Source: Rhizoclosmatium globosum (Eukaryota > Chytridiomycota > Chytridiomycetes > Chytridiales > Chytriomycetaceae). From it: a DNA stretch of 64,000 nt. Shown piece after piece: positions 21,997 through 33,985 of the stretch; the stretch's first letter is position 1, and each line of letters opens with the position of its first letter. The stretch spans positions 806,001-870,000 of the forward strand of contig MCGO01000003.1 in NCBI GenBank assembly GCA_002104985.1, given 5' to 3'. Below the pieces are notes generated by a model, which saw nothing but the letters and a program-made list of their open reading frames with translations, did no database searches and was not told the DNA's origin. The translations under genes were made by a program, and so were the position numbers.

Positions 21997-24900
21997 GTGG
22001 GCCAGACACACCGAGTGAACGCGCACGGCGTTCCCGTTGTCGTTGCCGCCGTTCCAACCGCCGCGCTCGTGAAAGACGCTGTTTCCGCTGCGCCGTCGAA
22101 GCGCAACACTCTTCTCGTCCACGCCGCCGATGCCGTGTCGCTCGTGCCGGTGCTCTACTCGGCCGCCGAATCTCGCTCGTTGCCCACGTTGCCCTTGCCT
22201 CGCTTTCCGCCAAGCCTCGCAGAACGCACTTGCCGCCCTTTCCTCAACTCAGAATGCCGCTGTGATTCTTGCTGCCGAAAACGATGCTGCAGATCCGCAA
22301 CTGCCGCTCTCTTGGCACATGCTATCTCGGCACCAGGACTTCCTGCTGTTACTTTGCAAGCTCGCAACTCTGCTTCTACTGGTGCCTCTGCTGCCCAGGG
22401 GTCAAGGTATGCTTCCCACCACTAAACTTTTTTTTTGACAACCTCTGATAACATACTGATAACAACCTTACCTCAGTTCGAAACCAAACAAACCTTTTCC
22501 GGCAATGCTGTTGATGCCGTTCAATCTGCTATTGACTCTCTTCCATCAACTACAAGACTCAGTTCTTCAGCTACTCTGGCCCTTCCAGCCCTTCCACTGT
22601 TCTTGTCGTTCCTGGAACTGCCCTCTCTCAATCTCTGCTTCTTCTTCAGTTGGTATCCTCAGAGTCGTGTTTACCGCCATGGTCTGCCACTCACTTGCAG
22701 GCGCTCTCCCTATTCAACCAAAAAGTGCTGTTCTTGAATTCACTTCACTGCCACTCGTTTCGGCTCTCTTTTCCTCGATGTGGCTGCTTCTGTTGACTCG
22801 TCTGCAGTACTGTAAGGAAGTCAGAGTTAAGGGTAATGTTACCTCTCAATCTGCTGTCGACCAGGTTTTGAAGGCTGCGTCTATTGGAAGTGCTAGCTTC
22901 GAAGTTGTCGAGGGTGACTTGGTGAGTTTAAAAGCTGTTGTACTGTTGGTAGAGGAGTGTAGCGTACGATATTTCGGAAGTGTTTCAGCAAAAGAAACTG
23001 AATGGCTATGCCCAACTCTCAAAGTGAAGCTATAAAAGCGGAGTGGGTGAAACAGAATAGGGCTGGGAAACATGAATAGGAAGGATCTGGTCAAACTCGA
23101 TCTTGACTGGGGAAATCGAAATGCGTGTTCGATCAACAACCATACTAATCGTATCTTATATGTAGAACACCGATGCATTTGCCAACTTGTCTCTCAGTGC
23201 CGCTTTGAACGAAGCTGAATCGAGGGCCCATACGTTTCTTGCTTCCCAAGTGTTCAAGGAGCGTCTCAACCTCTCCAACGTGATTCAAGAATCCTCTGTT
23301 CTTCAGCCAGCCGTTTCTGCTGCTCCAAAGCAAATTGTCTCCTCTGGCCGCTCCCGATTTATTGAAACTGCCAAGGCCCTTGTTGCGGCCAACATTTTGT
23401 CAAAGCCAGTTGCTTCACCTTTGCAGGCATGGATCAACGCGCAAGTTCCAGGAGCTGCGACTCCAGCCGAGTCCATTGCTTTGGGACGTGCTGCACACGA
23501 CATTTTGTACGATGCATGCTCTTTCCGAGAAGAGTTGAGAGAGTTTTACGCTGAATCTGGTGCCTACTTCTTGTCGGCACCTGAGAAGCCACAGCCCGCC
23601 AGCAACAGCACCGCCGCTGTTGTACTCCAGAGACTCTGCCAGATCTGGAACCAGTGCTGAATTCGGTCTTGGTCTCCACCTCTCTCAAATGCAGGAACGT
23701 GAGCGATTTGTCTTGAAGGCCAAAGAACTTATTGCCAACGGGTCTTTGCCAAAGAATGTCATCACTCCTCTTGGTGCCTGGGTTGAGGCTCAGACTGTTG
23801 GTTCCCCATCCGCGCTACTTCAGTTGCTCACGGACAGGAGCTTACAAGAACTTGGCGACGCTATTGCTGCCGCCCAGCTCTCCAGGCTTTCTACGCTGAG
23901 AGTGCTTCCCACCTCTTGAGCAAACCACCTTCCCGATGGCTTCTTGGTGGAGACCGTCTTGCGTACGATATCGGCACTTCGGTGTCCACCACGTCATTTC
24001 TTCCAAGGCCAACGTCAACATTCTCATTCTTGACACCCAGAGCTACCAGGATAAGAAGAACCCATCCTCTACTGACATCCGAAAGAAGGACATTGGTCTC
24101 TACGCCATGACTTACGGAGGAGTCTACGTCGCCAGTGTTGCTTTGCAGAGCAGCTTTGCTGGTGTTGTTCGAGCCTTGACTGAAGCGGATGCCTTCAACG
24201 GTCCAAGTGTTATCATCGCATACGCCCCACGTGTTGTTCCACCAGCCGTGTCTGGAAACGGAGTCCTCGTCAAGGGAAGCGCCGGACTTGCAGCCACTGC
24301 CGCCCTCGCCGCCTTGAAGGAGACTAAGCAAGCCGTCGATGAAGGCTACTGGCCTCTCTACCGATGGTCTCCATCCACCAAATCTTCCGGCGACGCCAAG
24401 TTCTCCCTCGACAGCGAAAGATGCGCGGAGAGCTTGAAGCCTTCTTGGAGCGTGACCGTCACGTTAGCATGATTGCTGCCGCTGAGCCTTCTTTGGCTAT
24501 TGCCGCCTCTGTCGAAGCTGAGCTCCGTGAAAACGTTGAGACCAAGATCCAGGAGAGTTACCAGGCCTTGATTGCCAACTTGAACAGCACACCTGTGTTG
24601 ATCCTCTACGGAAGTGACGGTGGTGCCGCCAAGAACGCTGCGAACCGTCTTGCTGCTGAAGCCAAGCAACGTGGATTGAAGCCTAAGGTCAGTGTGATGG
24701 ACGAATACGCTGTCGAGGACTTTGTGTCCCACGAGCACGTTGTGTTTGTCGTTTCTACTGCTGGACAGGGAGAGTTCCCAGGTAACTCGCGTGAGACCTG
24801 GAAGGCTCTTCAAGGTCTCAAGAAGGGTGGTGATGTTGACTTTGGAAAGATGCGATATGCTGTGTTTGCCATGGGTGACTCTCACTACTGGCCACTTCCT

Positions 24901-26889
24901 GAGGATGCCCACTACTTCTGTAAGAGTGGAAAGGACTTGGACGCAAAGCTCGAGGTTCTTGGAGCTCCAAGATTAGTTCAGGTTGGACTTGGAAACGACC
25001 GCGATGCTGATGGTTGGATGACTGGATACCGCTCTTTCACTGCTGATTGTGGGCTTCTCTTGGTGTGACTCTGTGAGGTTAAGGGAGCTGCTGTTTGGTT
25101 CCTTCCGATGACGCCATCAAGGAGTCATCCAACTTCTTGCGTGGAACTATTGCTCCAGGTCTTTTGGATACCTCTACTGGAGCTCTCTGTGAGCTTGACA
25201 CTAGAATCACCAAGTTCCACGGTATCTACCAACAAGATGACCGTGATATTCGTGAGGCCAGACTTCGTGCTGGTCTTGAAGCCGCTTACTCATTCATGGT
25301 CCGTGTTCGTGTTCCAGGAGGTGTTGCGACTCCAGCACAATGGGCTGCTATCGACGATGTTGCCGACAAGCTCGCCAACGGAACCATTAAGCTCACTACT
25401 CGTCAAGCCTTCCAGTTCCACGGAATTGTCAAGAGCAAGCTTAAGAAGTCATTCAGGAGATCAACCATGCCTTGATGGACACTATTGCTGCTTGTGGAGA
25501 TGTGAACCGTAACGTCATGTGTAACCCTAACCCATCAAGCTCCAACGTTCACCGTCAAGTTCAGGAGTTCACCAAGAAGTTCAGTGACCACTTGACTCCT
25601 AACACCAACGCTTACCACGAGATTTGGCTGGACAAGAAGATGGTTGTTACTTCTGAGGATGTTGAGCCTATCTATGGAAAGACTTATTTGCCAAGAAAGT
25701 TCAAGGTTGCTGTTGCTGTTCCACCTCACAACGATGTTGAGTGTTTGCTCATGATTTGGGTTACATTGCTGTTACTGAAGGCGATAACTTGATTGGTTTC
25801 AATGGTGAGTTGATTTATTTAGGTTGGAATAGTTTCTAATTTGTGCTTTTTAGTTACCGTTGGAGGAGGTATGGGAATGACTCACGGTATGAAGACCACC
25901 TACCCACGTCTCGGAGACCTCCTTGGATTCTGTACCGTTGAGCAGGCTGTCGAAGTCGGAGAGAAGGTTGTCACCACTCAGCGTGATTCGGAGATCGTAC
26001 CAACCGTAAGCACGCCCGTCTCAAGTACACCATTGATGACCGTGGAATCGACTGGTTCCGTGGCGAAGTCGAAAGCCGTCTCGGATACAAACTCCAACCT
26101 GCCCGACCATACACATTCATCTCCAACGGTGACCGATATGGATGGAGCGAAGGTGTAAGGGAATCTGGTCATACACTCTTTCATCCAGAACGGTCGTGTC
26201 AAGGACGAAAGCACACGTCTCATGAAGACTGGTCTCCGCGCTCTTGCTGACGACTTTATCCGACGTGATGTGAAGGGTATTGAGTTCCGTTTGACACCTA
26301 ACCAGCACTTGATGATTGCCGGTGTTCCATCCTCTGAAAGTGGAAGCTTGAGGCGTTCTTGAAAAGTACGAGATGGAGAACGGAAACTTGAGTGGATTAA
26401 GGCAGAACAGTATGGCGTGTGTTGCCTTGCCTACCTGTGCGCTTGCTATGGCTGAGTCGGAGCGATATTTGCCGGACTTGGTGGGCAAGATCGAAGACGT
26501 TTTGGAAGTGAACGGGCTTCGAGAGAACGCAATCACAATTCGTATGACTGGATGTCCTAACGGATGTGCGAGACCACAGATGGCTGAAATTGCCTTCATT
26601 GGAAAAGGTGAGTTTGGTTTAAACTCCTTTTTAGCTTGTTTCTAATCCGGTTTTTTGTATCACAGCTCCAGGAACTTACAACATGTATCTCGGAGGAGGC
26701 CACTCTGGTGAACGATTAAACAAAATCTACCGCGAGAACGTGACCGAACCTGAAATCATTGAGCTCTTGACACCTCTGATCCAGGACTACGCCAAAACCA
26801 AGATTGATGGCGAGCACTTTGGTGACTTTGTGATTCGTAAGAACTACATCAAGGCCACTACCGCCGGAAAGAACTTTCACGACGTGTAA
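21997..26889 (+). CDS. MET5: sulfite reductase [NADPH] beta subunit (hemoprotein, flavodoxin fusion)
   Basis: This siroheme subunit reduces sulfite to sulfide with six electrons supplied through the MET10 flavoprotein. Domain order matches fungal MET5, about 1,400 residues: an Ala-rich pyruvate-oxidoreductase-like N-terminus; a TPP-enzyme-like part with [19 protein letters not shown] (24080-24140); a flavodoxin domain ([36 protein letters not shown]); then the hemoprotein halves with [45 protein letters not shown], the Cys motifs [18 protein letters not shown] and [11 protein letters not shown] (26544), and the terminal [14 protein letters not shown]. Introns include about 22922-23164, 25805-25853 and 26608-26665. 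Several one-base breaks occur (for example near 23860, 23975 and 26150). The start codon is not resolved. Two decayed fragments of its 3' end lie downstream. Confidence 0.9.
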
Positions 26890-27048
26890 GAAGGGGAAGT
26901 AGAGTTGGCAGTGCATAGATGGAGAGAGGTGTGTTGGGGTTGGGTTGTAGTTTGTTTTATTGTTCTTGGCGTGATTTATTGGAGGCACGCTTATGCTTAT
27001 TACTCTTTTGTTTCTTTAATACATCACTGTTCAATTTAAGATTCTTGA

Positions 27049-27722
27049 TTAATCACCAAAACACCAAAGGTGAGAAAAATGACCCAACGACGCGTAACAT
27101 CTAAGGTAATCCTTTCGGATACTTTCTGTCTTCGCTGTCGCAACACTGGTCCTTGATGTTGCGACAACAAACGCAACCGACCCCTCCCGTTCAATCCGGT
27201 CGCACCGACGGACAAAGAAGTCCCGTGCGTCTTCTTCTTTTGCCAGCGTCTGTTGCAAGACCTCTATATATGTTAAAGATTAGATAATGATTCAAGGACT
27301 CATAGAAAACGATAAATTACCCGACTCCTTTGCCCCCGCCTCCAACTCCCGAAACAACCCTTTGCCCTCCAGGCGAAGAGATTGAATCTCATTCACGTTG
27401 TCTGAGCATCGGGCCATAAGTACGTCGACCCTCTTTGAGCACAGATCCAAGTCGACTTTGATGCAGTCGACATCGTAACGAAGTCCTTGAATAATTCCAT
27501 TTTGCATTTCTTCCGAGCGGAGGTAGGAAGTCTTCATGGTGTTCATTTCCAACTGCAGGGCTCTCATTTCTTCAGAATGAGAAGCTTTCATGGCTTTCAT
27601 ATCCGCAAGAAGTTGTAAAAGAATATGCTCGCTCATCGTTGATAACTGTGATCGCAATCAGACAAGTGTGTGGGAAACAATGGAACACGCACCTTTGATT
27701 TCCGAGTGATTTCCTTCCAAAA
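27049..27722 (-). CDS. coiled-coil protein of the duplicated region, copy A
   Basis: I do not recognise this protein. A 30-nt exon (27722-27693, FWKEITRKSK) splices to an exon ending at 27321 (LSTMSEHILLQLLADM ... RLEGKGLFRELEAGAKES). A 57-nt intron (27320-27264, GTAATT...TATATAG) then joins in phase 1 to the last exon (EVLQQTLAKEEDARDFFVRR, ending at 27049). The whole product is a charged alpha-helical, probably coiled-coil protein. More exons may lie upstream towards 28 kb. The splice signals are good and all three junctions keep the frame, so this copy looks intact. The last two exons form a module that recurs three times in copy B. Confidence 0.55.
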
Positions 27723-28166
27723 CTAGAAAAGACAAAGAGTCAATTTATTTGACCCTCGCGTCATTTTGGTTTTGGAGCAGGATTCTGATTGGGCCACATG
27801 AAACAGTTCGATTTTCGCAGCCAGTGCCGTTCTTCCCTGCAACCAAAGACCACAGATGCATCAAATAAAGATCGTAGCATCGTTGTAAGGGTAGGTTTAG
27901 TAATGTATACATTAATAGTGAAGAACAAACCACAAGTAAGCTAGTAGACTCGTTTAATTCGCGTCGTCGCTTCGCGTTTCCTTTAGCTACGATAGTTGAA
28001 TTTTGGCATAAGCATCAAAGAGAATAGGTCAAGCCACGGTTGTTGGTTGGAACTGATGTGTGGATCGACAGCCTGTAAAAATGAGGAGAAAGAAAATTTT
28101 TTCGAACCCATGTCATAACAAGCCAACAAACCAACATCACGCAGGCACTTCCAATGCATATCTGTA

Positions 28167-28563
28167 GTGGTTGTAGTGTGGACAACTATGTACGAGATCA
28201 TCTTAACGTCTACGTTTATGTCGGAAGCTGAAATTTTCTTGGTGATGGACTTTCAAAGTGTTTGTAACGGGTGTGGTGCAAGTTTCTACAATCGAATGGG
28301 CGAGTATTTGATTGCACAGGTTTTGAATTCGAACGTGCGCTATGGCTGTCTTTGACTTCGAGAAGTTGAAAGAAGCACAGAGCGAACCAGAAAACAGCTG
28401 GACCCATAGCGAACCAAATGACATGAGCTCATGTGGAATAAACCGTCAAGTTATTTATCTGGACAGCATGAATGCTCAGAATGAAAGCTCCGAATCGAAC
28501 TCGACTCAATCTCAATGCATCGACTGTAACCATTTTATAGAATGTAAAGATATTCTGGGATGA
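28167..28563 (+). other. overlapping short open frames conserved in both duplication copies
   Basis: Two overlapping plus-strand frames (28167-28355, containing MSEAEIFLVMDFQSVCNG, and 28342-28563, MAVFDFEKLKEAQSEPENSW) recur almost unchanged at 36679-36867 and 36854-37099. The second encodes a Ser/Asn-rich acidic peptide of about 73 residues. They could be two halves of one gene broken by a one-base gap, or merely sequence too recently duplicated to have decayed. I do not recognise either. Confidence 0.4.
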
Positions 28564-30077
28564 AACAAGACGGCAGGTTTAGTGCAATAATTGTGTGTGT
28601 CAGATTTAACGTCAGTGTTCAACTGCTGTGGAGTTTATGTTATTCAGTTCCCCCCTCTCCTGAAAAATTCTCCTCGACGACTCACCGCCATTGTTTTTTC
28701 CTTCGTCACCTTCTTGCAGAATAAATGATTCTTGTTGAATAGGGAGATGCGTATTTAGTGGATGTTTTGAACTCTCAACCAAATTTGCCCTTTTTGCCCA
28801 TCAGTCGCCAACCACACGCGATGCACTGCCATCATTCATCCGGGACCAACCAATAACGTTAACTCCACAATGTAACGACTAGAATCATTCGACATATGGA
28901 TGAGCCTTGACCGTGAGCTTCCTGAGGCTGATTGACTGGAGCCAATGAGATAGCCAAGCACCACCGGCAGACGAGAACAGGGCTTCTTCAGCAGTTGAAT
29001 CACAATCAAATATGTCGATTTCAATATATGCGGAACTATCTTTGTGTCTGATTCAACGTCCGAAATGGCTACAGGAAGTGCGACCTTGCTGCCATATGCG
29101 CCAATATCAAATGACTGGATATGTGACTGAAGCTGATAAACGATCGAATTGATGAGTTGATGAGCAGATGGTACCTGCTATCAAAGTTGTCACGTTGGAG
29201 ACAGGAGACTGGGTTCAGTGCTTCAAGCTTATTGTTGGGCTTTGACGAAAGGATGATGAATGAAGGATGCGTCAAGAATATACGTGCTTGGACAATGTGG
29301 CTGGGGGTAGGAGTTGGCGTGAACGGACGTATTATTTCAGAAAATGTGGTTGGAGCAAATAGAAGAAGTCTTACCGATGATAAACGAGGATCAGTGTGAC
29401 TCTGAAACCGAGAATGCTTCGAACGAGTTGATGAGCAGTATTGAGGCAGAAAATCGTAAGGCGTTGTCTCGTCGACAAGAAGCTGATATCGGACATTGTT
29501 GACAAATGACGGATTTGGGTTGTTTAGATTCAGGTACGGCTGAGTTGGTCGGGACTGAACAGGCTGTGCATCTGCAATGTGCAGAATATGGGTCGTGAAG
29601 GTCTATTCGCCGACTATGCTTACAAGGACGTTGAGTTTGGCGATTAGTTTGTTTGGTTGGTGATTCCATTTGAATTGGGACGAATGATTCGCGTCGTTTG
29701 AGTGACCGATTTGGTTGTGTTTGTTTGAGTTGGTTCAGTGATGAGGCCCGGCATTCTGGTGCGTCCAGAGAACACTTTGTCCACACTTTGTCCACACTTT
29801 GTCCGCACTTTGGGCGATGTGGCTTCGGAATCGGAACTTTGGTGAGTGAGTGGTAGTGAGTTTGGTTGGTTGATTGATGGAGAACTGATGTTGTTTCCCT
29901 CAGACAATTTAGTCAACGCGCAAAAGTCCGAGAACTGAACCACATCAATCTGCCCAAAGCCCGAATGCCTTTCTCTTTGCAAACGCAGCTTACGTGTCTG
30001 CTGATGCGAACCTTAGAAAGACGCGATTATTTCGTTTCTCAGTCTGACGGTCGAAGCATTCGTCGTTACTCCGTTTG
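28564..30077. other. duplicated non-coding or decayed stretch (copy A)
   Basis: No gene is supported here. The stretch aligns by eye with about 37100-38600 in copy B at moderate similarity, with many small gaps. Short open frames on both strands do not keep their frame between the copies. Confidence 0.45.
29774..29811 (+). repeat. 11-bp minisatellite CACTTTGTCCA
   Basis: Three to four head-to-tail copies of CACTTTGTCCA, the last ones altered to CACTTTGTCCG and CACTTTGGGCG. The equivalent site in copy B (38403-38452) has a similar but not identical array, so the repeat predates the segmental duplication or has changed since. Confidence 0.8.
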
Positions 30078-30206
30078 AAAACATTCATCTCCAACGGTGA
30101 CCGATATGAACGGAGCGAAGGTGTCAAGGAATCTAGTCACACCTCTTCATCCAGAACGGTCGTGTCAAGACGAAAGCACACGTCTCATGAAGACTGGTCT
30201 CCGCGG
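30078..30206 (+). pseudogene. 130-bp fragment of MET5 inside copy A
   Basis: This short piece matches MET5 at about 26112-26238, from the [10 protein letters not shown] motif to the ATGAAGACTGGTCTCCG sequence, with a few substitutions and one-base gaps. Both sides are unrelated to MET5. It sits in the 1.1-kb part of copy A that copy B lacks, so it is a third, independent insertion of MET5-derived sequence. Confidence 0.85.
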
Positions 30207-30984
30207 AATGCATTAAGCGTTAATGATCTAGTAGTGTCGTTCGACGATAGACTCGTGCATTCACCGCATCGGTATACCAAGAAACTGCCAGCTGGACGTT
30301 GGAGCTGCTTGTTGAGCACATTGCGGATATAGCATCCAGAAGACAAATTAAATTGTTGTATTAAAGGCTCCAAACCTCGAATCTCCCTGGATATGTGTTT
30401 ATATCTTTTCTTGGCTTCACTGTGTCTCTATTTGTACGGACGCGGGCTTCTTTACAACTCAAAGGCGTTTTCCGGGACAATTCAGACAGTCACGAAATTA
30501 TTCTGCAAATCTTGGTGTGTTTCGACTCCAATCCTTCCCATCCTCCTCTCCTTCTCCTCACTTCACGACCTACCAACACGCACTGAACCAATAACTTTAT
30601 GGGAAATTTTTCACGTATCATAAGGAAGCCGAACTTGTTCTCGTCGTCGAATAGACGGACATCTCGCAAGAATTGTAGCTTCTTCCCGCTCCTTCGTTTT
30701 ATTCAGAAAGCTCTCATTTCTAACACTCTCTATCATTATCAGCTTAGTTACTTCTATCCGAAACAAATATTAAAGGTGAGATTTGCAACTTTTTTGCATG
30801 GCAGATCAAGGGCGGAAGGGGCTAGTTTTGAAGGGCGAACTCAACACAAGGAAACAAGTTGACTGTCGAATACCATCTCGTCGTTACGAGACTGTCGATT
30901 GCGAGATTTTGAACCAGAGAAGGATCGCCGGACAATCCCACTCGCCCCGTTCCTTTTATCAGCTCACTAAATCAAACACACAGA
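30207..30984. other. stretch unique to copy A, no assignable gene
   Basis: AT-rich sequence present in copy A only. Open frames at 30393-30623 and 30599-30862 are short and unlike anything I know. The last part should contain the promoter of the gene that starts at 30985. Confidence 0.4.
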
Positions 30985-31936
30985 ATGTACCCTATCAAGA
31001 TCTCGCTCTTTTCTCGCTCCAAGGAGTCCGTTTCTCGCCAAAACTTGAATTTCAAAATCCGTTTGCCAAACTGGTTCAAGAAGTCTTCGTCCACCGCTTC
31101 CGCCACTAGAACCTCGTCGTGCACGCTTATTGATGAAGAAAATACTCGCAACACGGCTCGTAATGAAAACTATTCTCTGGTCAAATATCGCAAAGGCTGT
31201 GTCTTAGAAATCCATTCTTGTAATGTCAACAACACCTGTAAATCTTTCGAACTCGATGATACCTCTGAACCTAGTGTCGATACGAAAACAAAATACCCCA
31301 AAACCGAAATTTCTTCGGAGGTTATTACTCTTGACTGGAACTCGCGTATTCCACTATCGCCTGTCTCTGAGTATTATAGCAAATCTTCGATCGACGTCGC
31401 TGTTGAAAATTGCCTTCACCATCTCGACGCCTTCACCCTGCTTCTTGCCGTGCGTAAGACAATGAGGTCTTCCAAATGGGATGTCTACTTCGTGACGACT
31501 ATGATGCAACAAGCATTATTCAACGGGGAATACATTACGCGAGCGGTTATGGTGCTGTTCGCGTTGGTTGGAAGTGGATGCAGTCAAGCCGACATTGCGA
31601 TCGGGTATGTTGAACATTCTGTCTTTTTTCCTTGTTTTGATCTATCAATGGAATCGGCTTTAGAATTCAAAATGCATTCGAACTGCTGAATGACGCGCCA
31701 TTTGACTTCCGCTTTGGTCAAGTGTTTGTGATTGAGGCTATCGCTCTCACCGAAATGTCCGACTCGCCCACATTTTCCTCGACCTCTTGTTCCCTGTTCC
31801 TGTTCCTGACAATGAGGACGACGGTTGCTCCGTGTACGAGGAGATTTTCGAAGACGACGACGCAACAGAGGTCCTCGTCGCACAAATGCAAGCGTTGCCG
31901 CCAACTCCACTGCCAATCCCCACCTCGCACTCATAA
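30985..31936 (+). CDS. unrecognised two-exon protein of the duplicated region
   Basis: I do not recognise this protein. ATG 30985 (MYPIKISLFSRSKESV) opens a basic, Ser-rich N-terminus. A compact helical part follows from about residue 125 (SSIDVAVENCLHHLDAFTLL, LLAVRKTMRSSKWDVYFV, MMQQALFNGEYITRAV). The first exon ends ...QADIAIG with donor GG/GTATGT (about 31604). The second, after ...GCTTTAG (31667), continues IQNAFELLNDAPFDF and VFVIEAIALTE. A one-base gap near 31765 then leads to the acidic end (DNEDDGCSVYEEIFEDDD) with a stop at 31934-31936. The same exon-intron structure is found, more decayed, at about 38740-39383. The N-terminus falls in sequence absent from copy B. Confidence 0.55.
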
Positions 31937-32289
31937 CCATGTCCGGGCAAGTATCTTCCAAAAAATTAAAATGGCGTTGAATGGTCGATCAACGGCGTCA
32001 TGGCTTCTTTGGCGAGAGTGAAGTGTGCGTTTGCTCGCTTCGCAGCTCGGTTCCACTGAACTGGATAGGTGGGAAAGGTGGCTTGTATATAGACGTTGTT
32101 GTAGTTGCTTTTGATCAAACGCTTTAGTTTTCTTACATTTCTCAAAGCTGGACTTCTGAATGGAACAAACAAGTACTACATGAACGCGACCGCAAACTGG
32201 ACTGTATTTGCACGAGGAACGATAGTGGTAGAGGCAACGAGTTCGGAAATCATCAACTGTGTTCATAACGGCGATGTAACACATCTTTA

Positions 32290-33190
32290 ATTCCATGAGA
32301 ATCCATTTTGTGTACGGCTGGTTCTTTGGCAGTTGGTCTGGTTGTTTCGTAGATGCTGCTTTGGAGGGCTGGGAAAGTTGTTCTGATGTGTTTGTGCCAT
32401 TGAAAAGTATTCATTTGAGAGGAGTTGGACGAAACTTGAGGAGGGAGCAGGGGAAGAAACAGTGAGTTTTGTCTTTTGGTATGATTTCGCTGAATAGTGT
32501 ATTTTAGATCTGGCACTATTGGATTTTTGTTTACTAATCCCTACGTGTCTACTCGAGTCTCACTGTTGACACAAGATCGAATTGACAAGTCGGAAGCTCG
32601 AAACTTAAGAATTGATACAAACCGCGCTTTCCCAAGAGATATCAACAGACCATGGATAATTGACGCGAAAGATACAATGCTTATCAATCTCATCACATTA
32701 CTGTGTGACATCCGTCAAACCTTTATCCTACCTCTCACCGTCTCCGATGCAGTCGTCACGAATACACAAAACCTCACGGAAAGCGTCTGAAATACATCTA
32801 AGAACATCCACCGCCGCGCTGTATATTATTTCATCTTCGATGCTAAAGTTTTCGAACATGATTATTTCTTTATGCTAGTTCTAGTGAGGAATGAAGCACG
32901 TTCTGGTTTGTGGAAATGAGCTGCTGCGATTCGGGGTGTGCGTTTGTTGTGGCGAAGATTTTAAAGTCGATGATTGGGGTGAGGAATCTTAAAAAGGTAA
33001 GGTTCTTGCTCATCGTGGCTATAGCTGAATGGATTACTAATTTTTGCGATATTATGCAGCTGCTGTGAGAGGGGTGACCAACAAGACTTAGCAAAACGTT
33101 TGCCGCCTACTTTGTCTCCAGCCGAAATCTACTGCTTCTTCGCAACAATTTCTTGGTAATTGCTCACTTTTCGAACGCGAGGAAATTGCG
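32290..33190. other. spacer between duplication copies, no assignable gene
   Basis: One plus-strand open frame (32497-32790) encodes about 97 residues (LLTQDRIDKSEARNLR) without recognisable similarity. No RNA gene or mobile-element protein is visible. Copy B of the segmental duplication starts at the right edge. Confidence 0.4.
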
Positions 33191-33219
33191 ATGGCGACAA
33201 CTTCAATTTCTGAGTGTCA

Positions 33220-33985
33220 AAAAGAAGTGTGGATTACTCACCCATCGTCGAATCGACTGATTCGTTGGGAAGTCGAAAGTTGTCTCGAATATAGGCTCCA
33301 ACCCGCCCGACCATACACATTCATCTCCAACGGTAGCCAATATGGACGGAGCGAAGGTGTCAAGGGAATCTGGTCATACACTCTCTTCATCCAGAACGGT
33401 CATGTTAAACGAAAGCACACGCCTGGTCTCCATACTCTCGCAGACGACTCCATCCGACGTGACGTGGAGGACATTGAATTCCGTTTGACATCTTATCCAG
33501 GACTTCATGACCATGGGTTCCATTGTTTAAAAGTTGGTTTGGGGTGTTGTTGAAGAAGATTGAGATGACAACGGAATTTTGAGTGGATTGCGGCAAATCA
33601 GTACTTTGCTTAACTGTGCTCATTATATTGCTGAGTCGTGGTGATTATCGTCGGATTTGATGGGGATGTTGTGGAGATTTATGGGTTACGAGAACGCAAT
33701 AATGGATGTGCGAGACCAGAAATAGCTGAGATACCTGCATCGGTAAAGGTTTGTTAATATTGACGTCCTAACATATTCCATCTTACCTGTTCTTGGTATC
33801 ACTCACACCGTGTTTTTCAAACAGGACACTCTGGTGAACAATTAAACAAAATCTACTGCCAAAAAGGTGGATGAGTCGGATATCGCCAAGAGCAAGATTG
33901 AGGGAGAGTGATGACTTTGTGCGAGCGATGACGTTGTACCAACGCTACTACCGCTGTAAAGCACTTTTACAATGTGTAAAGAGGA
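33220..33985 (+). pseudogene. truncated MET5 3'-end relic in copy B
   Basis: Homologous to MET5 from about 26030 to its stop and 3' flank. The first 300 bp keep one frame through [34 protein letters not shown] and DIEFRLTS. The rest has large internal losses: the siroheme motif is reduced to NNGCARPE-like remains near 33700, and the end (YCQKGG...VKHFYNV-like) is rearranged. Nothing 5' of this part of MET5 is present, so it cannot encode a reductase. Confidence 0.88.

Larger units (their letters stand above)
26040..32280. repeat. segmental duplication, copy A
   Basis: This segment is repeated in the same orientation at about 33220-39930. The duplication starts within the 3' coding part of MET5 and continues through the coiled-coil gene, a small conserved open-frame pair, a CACTTTGTCCA minisatellite and the gene at 30985-31936. 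Some parts are nearly identical (for example 26960-27260 against 34035-34345 and 27720-28550 against 36240-37050); others are only loosely similar. Copy A has about 1.1 kb (about 29990-31130) not matched in copy B, including a separate MET5 fragment. End points are estimated by eye. Confidence 0.85.

Noticed and set aside
29391..29795. Minus-strand open frame of 134 codons as a gene
   Set aside because: The frame is not kept in the duplicated copy near 38 kb and it runs through the CACTTTGTCCA minisatellite.
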